Below are positions 6,374-13,333 of a stretch of 15,928 nucleotides of DNA, piece by piece. Position 1 is the first letter of the stretch. Each line of letters opens with the position of its first letter. The stretch comes from Rubrobacter sp. (lineage in GTDB: Bacteria > Actinomycetota > Rubrobacteria > Rubrobacterales > Rubrobacteraceae): positions 1-15,928 of the forward strand of contig JACDAR010000024.1 of the NCBI GenBank assembly GCA_013695335.1. Reading direction: 5' to 3'. Made by a program: the position numbers and the translations under genes. The notes under the pieces are model-generated. The model did not search any database. It had not been told where the DNA came from and worked only from the letters and a program-made list of their open reading frames with translations.

Positions 6374-7665
6374 AGGATATCTTGTTGCGGGCGGTGCAGT
6401 TCCACCTCGATGCCTTCGAGGGCGAGCAGCCTCCGCCTGACCTCGACGCTATCCACGGGAGACCCGGCTTCAGCGAGCGCCTTCAATTCGGCGATGGGAC
6501 CATGCAAGAGTTTGTTCACTAGGGAGTGGCTCATCCGCTCGATGCTCTTCTCTTCCTCGGGAGAAACTTCCATCTTCTTCAGGGCGCGGGAGACCTCGTG
6601 GCGCCGGATCCGCTCCGCCCCGTCCCGAAGCTCCTGGATCAGCGGCACAATGTGGATGGTAGATAGCCAGTTCATGTATTCCAGAACAGCCGGCCCCATC
6701 AGTGCCTCGCCTGTTTCGGCGGCAGCCTCACGGTCATCGGCATTACGCTCGACCACAGCTTGAAGGTCGTCTATGTCGTATAGGTAGACGCGCTCCAGAG
6801 TCTGCACCACCGGATCAACATCCCTGGGAACGGCGATGTCCACGACGAACAGCGGCTCCTTTTTGCCTTCGATCGCCCCCGCTACCAGCTCGTTGCCGAC
6901 GACCCAATCGCCCGAGCCGGTAGAGCTGACTACGACATCCACTTTCGACAATTCGTGGGCCAGGACGTCAAAACCGACTGCTGTGCCGCCGACTTTACCG
7001 GCCAGGTCACTGGCTCTTTCGGGGGTGCGGTTGGCGATGCGAAGGTCGGAGATGCCCCTGTCCTTCAGATTGCGCACCACAAGTTCGCTCATCTCACCGG
7101 CACCCAGGATCAGGGCGCGCCGACCTTCCAGCGACCCGAAGACTTCTTCGGCCAGCTTCACGGCTACGTTCGGCACAGAGAGCGAACTGTCGCCGATCCC
7201 GGTCTCCGAGCGGACCATCTTTCCGACGCGGAGCGAGGTATGGAACAGGCGGTTGAGAATCGGGCCCGTGCATTGTTCCTCGGTCGCGGATCGGTAGGCG
7301 TCGCGAACCTGGCCGAGGATCTGGGCTTCCCCAACCACCATCGAATCGAGCGAGGATGCGACCCGGTACAGGTGTCGCACGGCATCTGCGTCCGTGAGCC
7401 AGTACGTGTCCCGCTCCAGGGATGCGCGATCCGCGCCGCGATCTTCGGCCAGGAGGTTCAGGATCTCCTCCCGGCTCTCCTCGCGTTCCACCACGACGTA
7501 CACCTCTGTGCGGTTGCAGGTGGAGATCAGTACGGCCTCAGCCGCCACGCCATCGTCGATCAACCGCCGCAGAAAGGCGCGGCCCGCGCACGGTGGAAAG
7601 GCTACTCTTTCCCTAACCTCGATCGGGGCCGAACGATGGCTCATCCCCGCAACTGCGACAAGCAA
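6370..7665 (-). CDS. hemA: Glutamyl-tRNA reductase
   Basis: Reduces glutamyl-tRNA(Glu) with NADPH to glutamate-1-semialdehyde, the first committed step of the C5 route to heme. The 431-aa protein has the N-terminal GMSHRSAPIEVRER, the catalytic cysteine in ISTCNRTEVY (Cys50), the conserved His98 in VRHLYRVASSLDSMVVGE, GEAQILGQV at 112-120, the Rossmann-type nucleotide site LILGAGEMSEL at about 185-195, and a C-terminal dimerisation helix region. It starts with TTG inside the end of the upstream precorrin-2 dehydrogenase gene (25-nt overlap), with AGGTGG four bases before it. The alternative start at an internal ATG (codon 8) would cut the conserved first strand. HemA is commonly the feedback-regulated step of the pathway; no regulatory site is visible here. 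Confidence 0.98.
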   Translation of the reverse strand: MLVAVAGMSHRSAPIEVRERVAFPPCAGRAFLRRLIDDGVAAEAVLISTCNRTEVYVVVEREESREEILNLLAEDRGADRASLERDTYWLTDADAVRHLYRVASSLDSMVVGEAQILGQVRDAYRSATEEQCTGPILNRLFHTSLRVGKMVRSETGIGDSSLSVPNVAVKLAEEVFGSLEGRRALILGAGEMSELVVRNLKDRGISDLRIANRTPERASDLAGKVGGTAVGFDVLAHELSKVDVVVSSTGSGDWVVGNELVAGAIEGKKEPLFVVDIAVPRDVDPVVQTLERVYLYDIDDLQAVVERNADDREAAAETGEALMGPAVLEYMNWLSTIHIVPLIQELRDGAERIRRHEVSRALKKMEVSPEEEKSIERMSHSLVNKLLHGPIAELKALAEAGSPVDSVEVRRRLLALEGIEVELHRPQQDIL

Positions 7666-8330
7666 CGATCCACCTCGCTCTCCAGCCTCGCGTCCGCCTT
7701 CTCTCCGCTCATCCGGGCCACCGCCAGTTCCTCCACGAGCCCTGCCCAGTCCGGCCCGAAGATGCCTTCTAGCTCGCCCCGGATTGAACGCGCCAGCGAA
7801 GGAGACGCCCCGCCGGTCGAAACCGCGACCTGCATCCTCCCGCGCCGCAGCACCGATGGAACCGCGAAACTCCCCTCGGACGGCAGATCCACGACGTTCA
7901 CGGGGATGCCCTTATCATCAGCCTCCCGCGCCACCGCCGCGTTGACCTCCCGCGAGTCAGTAGCCGCGAAAGCCAGAAATGCTCCTTCCAGATCCCCAGC
8001 TTCGAAAGGTCGCCTCAGTATCTCGACAGCCACGCTCTCCAGTTCGGGCTTTATCTCCGGTGAGATCACCACAACCCCAGCCCGCGCCTGCAGGAGCTTG
8101 CGCGCCTTCCGGTTTGCGACCTCCCCGCCCCCGACGACCACGCATCGGCGGCTTTCAAGGTCCATGAACACTGGGTATGGAACGGTGTTGTCGTACTCGA
8201 TCTCTGTCTCCCGAATTGGGGCTGGATCCGTCAGTCTTCGATCCGCCGATTCTAGCACGACCGGCATCTTGCAACTCTCGCGGACTAAAGTGTTACATGG
8301 AAGCGCCCTGGCCTCCGTGCGAGCCTTCAC
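7641..8330 (-). CDS. Precorrin-2 dehydrogenase (siroheme synthase N-terminal type)
   Basis: NAD-dependent oxidation of precorrin-2 to sirohydrochlorin, the step after the CobA domain on the way to siroheme. The enzyme core starts near residue 52: PYPVFMDLESRRCVVVGGGEVANRKA, with the NAD-binding GGGEVA at 67-72. Then FAATDSREVN carries the catalytic-type Asp125, and STGGASPSLARSIR follows. It lacks a fused methylase, which is supplied by cobA-hemD. The start given is a GTG that overlaps the moaC stop by 4 nt, but AGGAGG sits only one base before it. Codons 1-50 use TTA, CTA and AGA, which are rare in the neighbours. The real start may be nearer the core, for example GTG at 8171 or ATG at 8165, though neither has a good Shine-Dalgarno. 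Product is confident; start is not. Confidence 0.92.
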   Translation of the reverse strand: MKARTEARALPCNTLVRESCKMPVVLESADRRLTDPAPIRETEIEYDNTVPYPVFMDLESRRCVVVGGGEVANRKARKLLQARAGVVVISPEIKPELESVAVEILRRPFEAGDLEGAFLAFAATDSREVNAAVAREADDKGIPVNVVDLPSEGSFAVPSVLRRGRMQVAVSTGGASPSLARSIRGELEGIFGPDWAGLVEELAVARMSGEKADARLESEVDRCLSQLRG

Positions 8331-8776
8331 GCCTCCTCTTTGGTTTTCTCCAGCAACCTGACGTCAGAGATCACCATCCCCTTGTCCACCGCCTTGCACA
8401 TGTCGTAGATGGTCAGGGCGGCAACGCTAACCGCAGTCAATGCCTCCATCTCAACCCCAGTCCGATCACTCACGCGGGCTGTCGCCGTGATCTCCACAGC
8501 GTCATCCATAACCGTGAAGTCAAGGTCCATGTGCGTGAGGTTCAAACCGTGACACAGCGGAATGAGATCCGGCGTTCGTTTCGCCGCCATCACCCCGGCT
8601 ATCCTGGCAGTATTCAGCGCATCGCCCTTTGGCAATGCCCGCTCGCGCAACAGCGCTATAGTCGCCGGGGACATGAGGACACGGCCACCAGCGGTCGCGG
8701 TGCGCCGGACCACCGTCTTTTCTCCCACGTCCACCATCCGGGCGGAACCTTCGCGATCCAGGTGTGAAAATTCGAT
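8327..8776 (-). CDS. moaC: Cyclic pyranopterin monophosphate synthase, apparent AUC start
   Basis: Makes cyclic pyranopterin monophosphate from the product of MoaA in molybdenum cofactor synthesis. The core is unmistakable: MVDVGEK, ALNTARIAGVMAAKRTPDLIPLCH, and TGVEMEALTAVSVAALTIYDMCKAVDKGM. The last segment holds the Asp-x-x-Lys residues needed for catalysis. The first ATG (8737) begins at MVDV, but family members have about 13-16 residues before it of the form L-T-H-x-x-x-x-G-x-A-x. Here the frame upstream encodes EFSHLDREGSAR in register, after a TGA with no ATG, GTG or TTG between. An ATC codon at 8776 lies six bases after AAGGGAG (8783-8789) and would give an N-terminus of normal length; ATA at 8779 is a poorer choice. 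I therefore extend the gene to 8776. The C-terminus ends EKTKEEA and lacks the common Gly-Gly-Lys-Ser-Gly tail. Confidence 0.85.
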   Translation of the reverse strand: MEFSHLDREGSARMVDVGEKTVVRRTATAGGRVLMSPATIALLRERALPKGDALNTARIAGVMAAKRTPDLIPLCHGLNLTHMDLDFTVMDDAVEITATARVSDRTGVEMEALTAVSVAALTIYDMCKAVDKGMVISDVRLLEKTKEEA

Positions 8777-8820
8777 TATCTGCTCCCTTCGGTCGCTCGG
8801 GTATCAGGTTACAGGTATCG

Positions 8821-8956
8821 GGCTTCAGGCATCAGGTGATGATCGGAGGCGGAAGCTTCTCTGCATTGAATGCCGACCGGGCTTTTGGGAACGTTGCCGC
8901 CGCGAAGTCGCTGTCCATACGACCTTCCTGACTGCTGAAACCTGATACCTGAAGCC
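8821..8956. repeat. 17-bp inverted repeat flanking about 100 bp between moaC and selC
   Basis: The left arm at 8821-8837 (GGCTTCAGGCATCAGGT) and the right arm at 8940-8956 are reverse complements except for one base. The left side also carries related short words (TATCAGG, CAGGTATC) from 8802. The enclosed 102 bp has no feature I recognise. On the minus strand it holds a 28-codon frame (8832-8918) opening with ATG four bases after AGGAAGG; I do not call this a gene. The arrangement could be a degenerate mobile element or a processing structure next to the tRNA. Confidence 0.6.
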
Positions 8957-8964
8957 TCCATCCG

Positions 8965-9053
8965 CGGAATGCGGGGGAATCGAACCGCCACGGACGCCAC
9001 GCGCCCGCAAACTGGTTTTGAAGACCAGCCGGGCCACCAGGCCCACGCATTCC
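8965..9053 (-). tRNA. selC: tRNA-Sec, anticodon UCA
   Basis: The minus strand folds as a selenocysteine tRNA. An 8-bp acceptor stem pairs GGAATGCG with CGCATTCC, followed by a G discriminator; CCA is not encoded. The D arm can form six pairs (TGGGCC with GGCCCG), the extended D stem typical of tRNA-Sec. The anticodon stem CTGGT/ACCAG holds loop CTTCAAA, giving anticodon UCA, which reads UGA. A long variable arm pairs GGGCGC with GCGTCC around GTG. The T loop is TTCGATT. The T stem looks irregular: only 12 nt lie between the T loop and the discriminator instead of 13, and one C-C mismatch results. The gene sits 23 bp after selB and in the same direction, completing a selA-selB-selC row. Confidence 0.93.
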
Positions 9054-9076
9054 AGGCTGAGAACTTTATATACCAC

Positions 9077-10921
9077 CTAGCGATAACGACGGGTGAGGAC
9101 GCGAACGTCGCCGGTTCGGCTGGTCACGCCTGCGGTATCTGAGTATTCCAGCCACGCCTGGGCGTACTTGCGGCTGGTTCTGAGGCGGTCCCGAAAACCG
9201 GAAAGGGAGATCTCACCTTCCTCCCGGCAGACTGTTTTTATCTCGTCAAGCACCGCCTCCACAGCCTCCCTGGCGGCGAACATCCTGTTGCCAAGGTCCA
9301 CGGCATCCCGCCGTTTGAGGAGCAGCCGCAGCGCCGGTGTGGGTTCCGTTGCAGGAGGCTCAGCGCCCGCACGATGCAGTTCTTCGAGAAGCGCCGCCGC
9401 TGATTGCTCCAGCTCCGGGGGAGCTTCGTCCGCATCAGGCAGGCTCACGCCTGTGTCGGTGACTCGTACTTCGTTGCCGGCCATCGAGGCGAGCAGTGCG
9501 TCAGCGAGTTTTGGGGTGAGATCCAGGGCCGTTCTCGCCTCGGCGACCGTCAGTTCGGGGCTTTCCGGACGCCCTTTTCCACGCTTCCGCAGGGCCTGGG
9601 TTAACCGCTTCCTGGCGGATTGGATCTCTTCGCGGACGGCGAACAGATCCCCGAGCTTCGTCACTTTTTCAGCTTCAGTAGCGGCGTTCTGCGCCGCTTC
9701 GGCGGAGGCGGAGACAGCCAGAGAAAGTTCCTCCACCGTCATGCCGTTCTTCGGGGAGCGGGCCAGGGCCAGCGGCACGGCCCTGGCGACGTCTCCCTTC
9801 TCCAGCGCGCGGAGCCATTCCAAATCCGGATTTCGTCCGTCCGGAGATGGATCGAGGACCATCCCACCTCCGATGGTGATCTGCGGGCTCAGGGAACGCA
9901 GCACGAAGCGATCACCGGGGAGCGCCACCATCGGCCCTTCGAGCGTCAGGCGCGAGAGCGTGTCATCCCCGGGCGCAAGTTCCGCGAGATCGAAGAGCCG
10001 AACCCTGGCGTTGGTCGAGCGCGTGCCGTGATACAGGCGCACCCTGACGTTGTGCCTGAGTGGGGACGCGCCCTCCACCAACCGCAGGCGGGCGTCGAGG
10101 ATGCGGGTCTCAGGGACTGGTCGCGATAGCAGTACGTCTCCGGGTTCTATCTCTGACGCCTCGACGCCTGAGAGGTCGAGGGCGGTGCGGGCTCCGGGAT
10201 TTGCGACTTCCGCCGGACGGCCGTGGTTCTGGATGCCACGCACCCTCGGTCGAAGTCCCGAGGTCGTGTGGAGTATGTCGCCAGTCCGGATCTCACCCGA
10301 CCACAGCGTTCCCGTGACCACCACCCCGATCCCCTTGAGCACGAAAGACCGGTCCACGGGCAACCGGGCCAGACCACCTGCCCTCCCGCCAGCGACCCCA
10401 GCCAGCGCGTCCAGCGCCACGAGCAACTCGTCTTCACCCTCTCCCGTCGCGCCGCTCACGTGGATTATGGGGGCCGTGATGCCCGTGGATTCCAGAAGTT
10501 CCTCGACGTCCAGGTGCGCCAGTTCGATGGTCTCCCCATCCACGGCGTCTGTCTTGGTGAGGGCCACGACGCCCTGCTCCACACCGAGCACCCGCAGAAC
10601 GTCGAGGTGTTCGCGGGTCTGGGGCATCACGCCGTCGTCGGCGGCCACAACGAGCAGGAAAGCGTCGACGCCAGTTGAGCCCGCTACCATGTTCTTCACG
10701 AACCGCTCGTGGCCGGGTACGTCTACCAGGCTAGCCCGGCGTCCGTCCGGCAACTCGAGTTCGGCGTATCCCGGCACGATGGAGATGCCCCGGCGGTGTT
10801 CCTCTTCCAGCCTGTCGGTGTCCGTTCCGGTCAGGCGTCGCACGAGGGTGGTCTTGCCGTGATCCACATGCCCCGCAGTCCCGATGGTGAGCGCGACCGG
10901 ACGATCCAACATCTCAGCCAC
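9077..10921 (-). CDS. selB: Selenocysteine-specific translation elongation factor SelB
   Basis: GTPase that delivers selenocysteyl-tRNA to ribosomes paused at a UGA followed by a SECIS hairpin. It has 614 residues, like E. coli SelB. GTPase motifs are GTAGHVDHGKTTLV at 14-27, DVPGHERFVKNM at 67-78 and TKTD at 122-125. Beta-barrel domains follow (VDRSFVLKGIGVVVTGTLWSG and later). The C-terminal third has the winged-helix repeats that bind the SECIS RNA; its last part reads GFRDRLRTSRKYAQAWLEYSDTAGVTSRTGDVRVL. The switch I region reads RRGISIVPGYAEL where many members have RRGITIDLGFA. The GTG start overlaps the selA end by 8 nt; an ATG four codons in is an alternative. It implies that this cell decodes UGA as selenocysteine in at least one mRNA. 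Confidence 0.97.
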   Translation of the reverse strand: MAEMLDRPVALTIGTAGHVDHGKTTLVRRLTGTDTDRLEEEHRRGISIVPGYAELELPDGRRASLVDVPGHERFVKNMVAGSTGVDAFLLVVAADDGVMPQTREHLDVLRVLGVEQGVVALTKTDAVDGETIELAHLDVEELLESTGITAPIIHVSGATGEGEDELLVALDALAGVAGGRAGGLARLPVDRSFVLKGIGVVVTGTLWSGEIRTGDILHTTSGLRPRVRGIQNHGRPAEVANPGARTALDLSGVEASEIEPGDVLLSRPVPETRILDARLRLVEGASPLRHNVRVRLYHGTRSTNARVRLFDLAELAPGDDTLSRLTLEGPMVALPGDRFVLRSLSPQITIGGGMVLDPSPDGRNPDLEWLRALEKGDVARAVPLALARSPKNGMTVEELSLAVSASAEAAQNAATEAEKVTKLGDLFAVREEIQSARKRLTQALRKRGKGRPESPELTVAEARTALDLTPKLADALLASMAGNEVRVTDTGVSLPDADEAPPELEQSAAALLEELHRAGAEPPATEPTPALRLLLKRRDAVDLGNRMFAAREAVEAVLDEIKTVCREEGEISLSGFRDRLRTSRKYAQAWLEYSDTAGVTSRTGDVRVLTRRYR

Positions 10922-12311
10922 TTTCGCCCTCCACAGCTTCTTTCACGGCCGCGACGATTGCTACTTCATCATCTGACAGGAGCGTTCGAACGTCCAGCCA
11001 CAAGAGTCCATCATTTACCCGCCCCACCACAGGCACCTCGGCGGCCCGCAGCCGATCCGCAAGCGCCTCCACGTCGCCACCGCCAAGCCGCACGGCGAGC
11101 GAGGGTATCTCGTGGACTGGCAGCGTGCCGCCGCCGCTGCGCGCCACGGAAGGTGATACGTCCACCTCGAAGCCCGAGGCGACCCGCGCCAGATCCCCGG
11201 CCAGAAGGTCCGCCCTCTCCCGCAGCCCTTCGACCGGGGCGTGGAACATGGTGGGTGTGGGCAAATCTTCGTAGGCCGTGCCTTCGAGGTATGCGCCAAG
11301 GGTCGCCTCCAGGGCCGCGAGGCAGAGCTTGTCCGCCCTGAGCGCGCGTGCTAGCGGATGGCGACGCATCGCGGAGATCCAGGTTCTTGCGCCCACGGCG
11401 ATGCCGGCCTGCGGGCCGCCGAGCAGCTTGTCCCCGGAGAACAGGACCAGCGAGGCCCCGTCCCGGACGGCATCGCTCACACGCGGCTCGTCGCCGAAAG
11501 TCGGAAGCGCGCCGCTCCCCACGTCGGCGATCACGGGAAGTCCCAGGGTTGAAAGGTCCGCGACGCTGGCCGATTCGGTGAAACCCTGGATCTCGAAGTT
11601 GCTCGGATGTACCCACAGGATGGCGCGGGTGTTCTCGCCGATGGCCTTCGCATAATCGGCGAGGCGGGTGCGGTTCGTGGCGCCGACCTCGCGCAGCCTG
11701 GCGCCGGAGAGTTCAAGCACCTCCGGTATGCGGAAGCCGCCCCCGATCTCGATGAGCTGGCCCCGCGACACTATGACCTCGGGTTTCGCGTCTTCGGGAA
11801 GGCTCCCGTCGGCATCCGAAACGATGGCGGAGAGGGCGAGCAGCGTGGCCCCGGCGCAGTTGTTCACGACCAGCGCGTCTTCCGCGCCCGTCAGCCCACG
11901 CAGCAGGGGAACCGCGTGGTCGTAGCGGGAGCCGCGCCCTCCCGAGGCGAGGTCGTACTCCAGGTTGGAGTAGCGGGTTGCAGCCTGCGCGACTGCCTCC
12001 GCCGCCCGCTCCGAGAGCACCGAACGTCCCAGGTTGGTGTGCAGTATGACCCCGGTGGCGTTCACCACGCGCTTCAATCCCCGCCCGGAGAGAAGGAGGG
12101 AGGCGGCCTCAAGCACTGAGGCTCCGGGGGATTCGTCTCCATCCAGGATGCGACGACGCGCATCGTCCAGCACGGCCCGCACGGCGGCTGTCAGGGCAGC
12201 GCGACCGTGGCGCGCGGCGAGCGGCTTCGCCGCCGGTTCGCGCAGCACGGCGTCCACGGCGGGCAAGGCCCGCAGAAGGTCCTTTTTCCCGGTCTCCAGC
12301 ACGCCGGGCAA
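10914..12311 (-). CDS. selA: L-seryl-tRNA(Sec) selenium transferase
   Basis: PLP enzyme that converts seryl-tRNA(Sec) to selenocysteyl-tRNA(Sec) using selenophosphate. The 465-aa protein has the family N-terminal domain (LLRALPAVDAVL), the VVNATGVILHTNLGRSVLS motif at 82-100, EYDLASGGRGSRYDH at 118-132, VNNCAGATLLAL at 149-160, and IADVGSGALP at 261-270. The PLP lysine lies in LVLFSGDKLLGGPQAG (Lys295). The start is TTG, six bases after GGAAGG. It is the first gene of the sel row and is divergent from the 99-aa protein, with 76 bp between the two starts. The selenophosphate donor gene selD is not in the window. All recognisable active-site features are present. Confidence 0.97.
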   Translation of the reverse strand: MPGVLETGKKDLLRALPAVDAVLREPAAKPLAARHGRAALTAAVRAVLDDARRRILDGDESPGASVLEAASLLLSGRGLKRVVNATGVILHTNLGRSVLSERAAEAVAQAATRYSNLEYDLASGGRGSRYDHAVPLLRGLTGAEDALVVNNCAGATLLALSAIVSDADGSLPEDAKPEVIVSRGQLIEIGGGFRIPEVLELSGARLREVGATNRTRLADYAKAIGENTRAILWVHPSNFEIQGFTESASVADLSTLGLPVIADVGSGALPTFGDEPRVSDAVRDGASLVLFSGDKLLGGPQAGIAVGARTWISAMRRHPLARALRADKLCLAALEATLGAYLEGTAYEDLPTPTMFHAPVEGLRERADLLAGDLARVASGFEVDVSPSVARSGGGTLPVHEIPSLAVRLGGGDVEALADRLRAAEVPVVGRVNDGLLWLDVRTLLSDDEVAIVAAVKEAVEGESG

Positions 12312-12387
12312 GTATAACCTTCCGGGGTTGAGAATGGCCGCTATGCTAAACTTGCGCCGTTGCGATGTGGGCGCACAGGGAGGAGTA

Positions 12388-12687
12388 ATGGGGTTGGCTC
12401 AGGGTTCTACGAAGTTCCTGATCGGGGCTGCGGTAGGCGCGGCCGGCGGTTTCGCCCTCGGCGCCTTCGTCGCCACCCCGACCGCACGCTCTGCGGGCGA
12501 GTCCGCCCTCGACGGCGTTGGCATCTCGGCCCGCTTCCTCGCCAGGACGGCAGTCCGAACCATCCACGGCCTCGGCTGGGCCATCGAATCCGGTTACACC
12601 CGCGTGCGGGGTCGTGAAGCGTATCTCGAACACGAGATAGAAGAACTGCGGGAGCAGATCACACGCCTCGAACAGCGCATGGACTGA
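12388..12687 (+). CDS. Hypothetical 99-aa protein, glycine-rich hydrophobic N-terminus and C-terminal coiled coil
   Basis: I do not recognise a named family. The ATG at 12388 follows GGGAGGAG by three bases, a strong ribosome site, so I take it over the longer open frame upstream, which runs antisense to selA. Residues 10-32 are a Gly/Ala-rich hydrophobic segment (FLIGAAVGAAGGFALGAFVA), reminiscent of YtxH-like small envelope proteins with a glycine zipper. Residues 76-99 (REAYLEHEIEELREQITRLEQRMD) form a heptad-like acidic coiled coil. A single membrane anchor with a cytoplasmic oligomerising helix is a reasonable reading. It is divergent from selA and lies 4 nt before the nuclease-like gene, so the two probably share a transcript. 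Confidence 0.75.
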   Translation: MGLAQGSTKFLIGAAVGAAGGFALGAFVATPTARSAGESALDGVGISARFLARTAVRTIHGLGWAIESGYTRVRGREAYLEHEIEELREQITRLEQRMD

Positions 12688-12691
12688 GCCT

Positions 12692-13306
12692 ATGCGGACA
12701 CAAGATGAGGCATTGGCTGCATTGGCCGAGAGCTGGCCGACAATCACCGAAGAGTCTCGCAGCGTTCTGGGATCGGAACTTCACTATCAGGCGATCATGT
12801 ATCACTGCCGGCGCGAAACTGGCCGGGTGCCGTCAGAGCAGATAGGCATGAACGTGAAGATCTGGATTCCCGACGTGATATCTGACCATTTCAAGGCGTC
12901 GGGTCTGAGAAAGTCCACCGGTTTCCAGGGAGGCTTTGAGCCGATCCCCGATGTCGTCATCTTCAAGCCAGAGATCGGCGGCGACTTCAGGCGAAGGAAC
13001 TATGCGAACACGCTGAGGCAGATGCTGATGGCGATCGAGATCAAGGCGTCAGAACGGCATCGGGGCAGGTTAAGGCCGAAAGAAATTATCGAAGATATAC
13101 TCAAGCTCGACGCTCTCAGGCACGAAACTCGACATCGGGAGGCTGACGTCCTTCCCACCATGATCGTGTTCGATACCGCGCCAGATCCCGTCGAGCGAAT
13201 GACAGAATATGCCGTGAATGAGTCCAGATCAGCGGCCGAAAAACACAGAGTATGTCTCTGCTACCTATCTCAGGAAGAAGAGTTTCACGCTATCCCGGCT
13301 TTGTAG
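12692..13306 (+). CDS. Hypothetical protein with PD-(D/E)XK nuclease-like signature
   Basis: No close family is recognised. The 204-aa protein carries the pattern of a PD-(D/E)XK phosphodiesterase fold: an N-terminal helix with glutamate (SELHYQAIMYHCRRE, 28-42), then PIPDVVIFKPE with Pro86-Asp87 at the start of a strand, and about 28 residues later MAIEIKASE with Glu116-x-Lys118. A helix-rich segment follows (LRPKEIIEDILKLDALR, 127-143), then a strand LPTMIVFDT. Such folds occur in restriction endonucleases, repair enzymes and transposon-linked proteins. No DNA-binding domain or methylase partner is visible. It starts with ATG 4 nt after the 99-aa gene without a good Shine-Dalgarno, so translation may be coupled. 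Codon use looks more AT-rich than in the neighbours (GAAATTATC, ATA, AGA), which could mean recent arrival. Confidence 0.65.
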   Translation: MRTQDEALAALAESWPTITEESRSVLGSELHYQAIMYHCRRETGRVPSEQIGMNVKIWIPDVISDHFKASGLRKSTGFQGGFEPIPDVVIFKPEIGGDFRRRNYANTLRQMLMAIEIKASERHRGRLRPKEIIEDILKLDALRHETRHREADVLPTMIVFDTAPDPVERMTEYAVNESRSAAEKHRVCLCYLSQEEEFHAIPAL

Positions 13307-13333
13307 TCAAGCCTCGCCACCGTACGCACCTCC

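Noticed and set aside
6955..8361. Long plus-strand open frame opposite hemA and the precorrin-2 dehydrogenase
   Set aside because: Antisense to well-supported genes, with no recognisable domain.
9093..10862. Ser/Arg-rich plus-strand open frames opposite selB
   Set aside because: The composition is that of a reverse-strand shadow of a GC-rich gene, and selB is certain.
12034..12387. Longer N-terminus for the 99-aa protein
   Set aside because: The upstream part is antisense to selA, and a strong GGGAGGAG site sits before the ATG at 12388.
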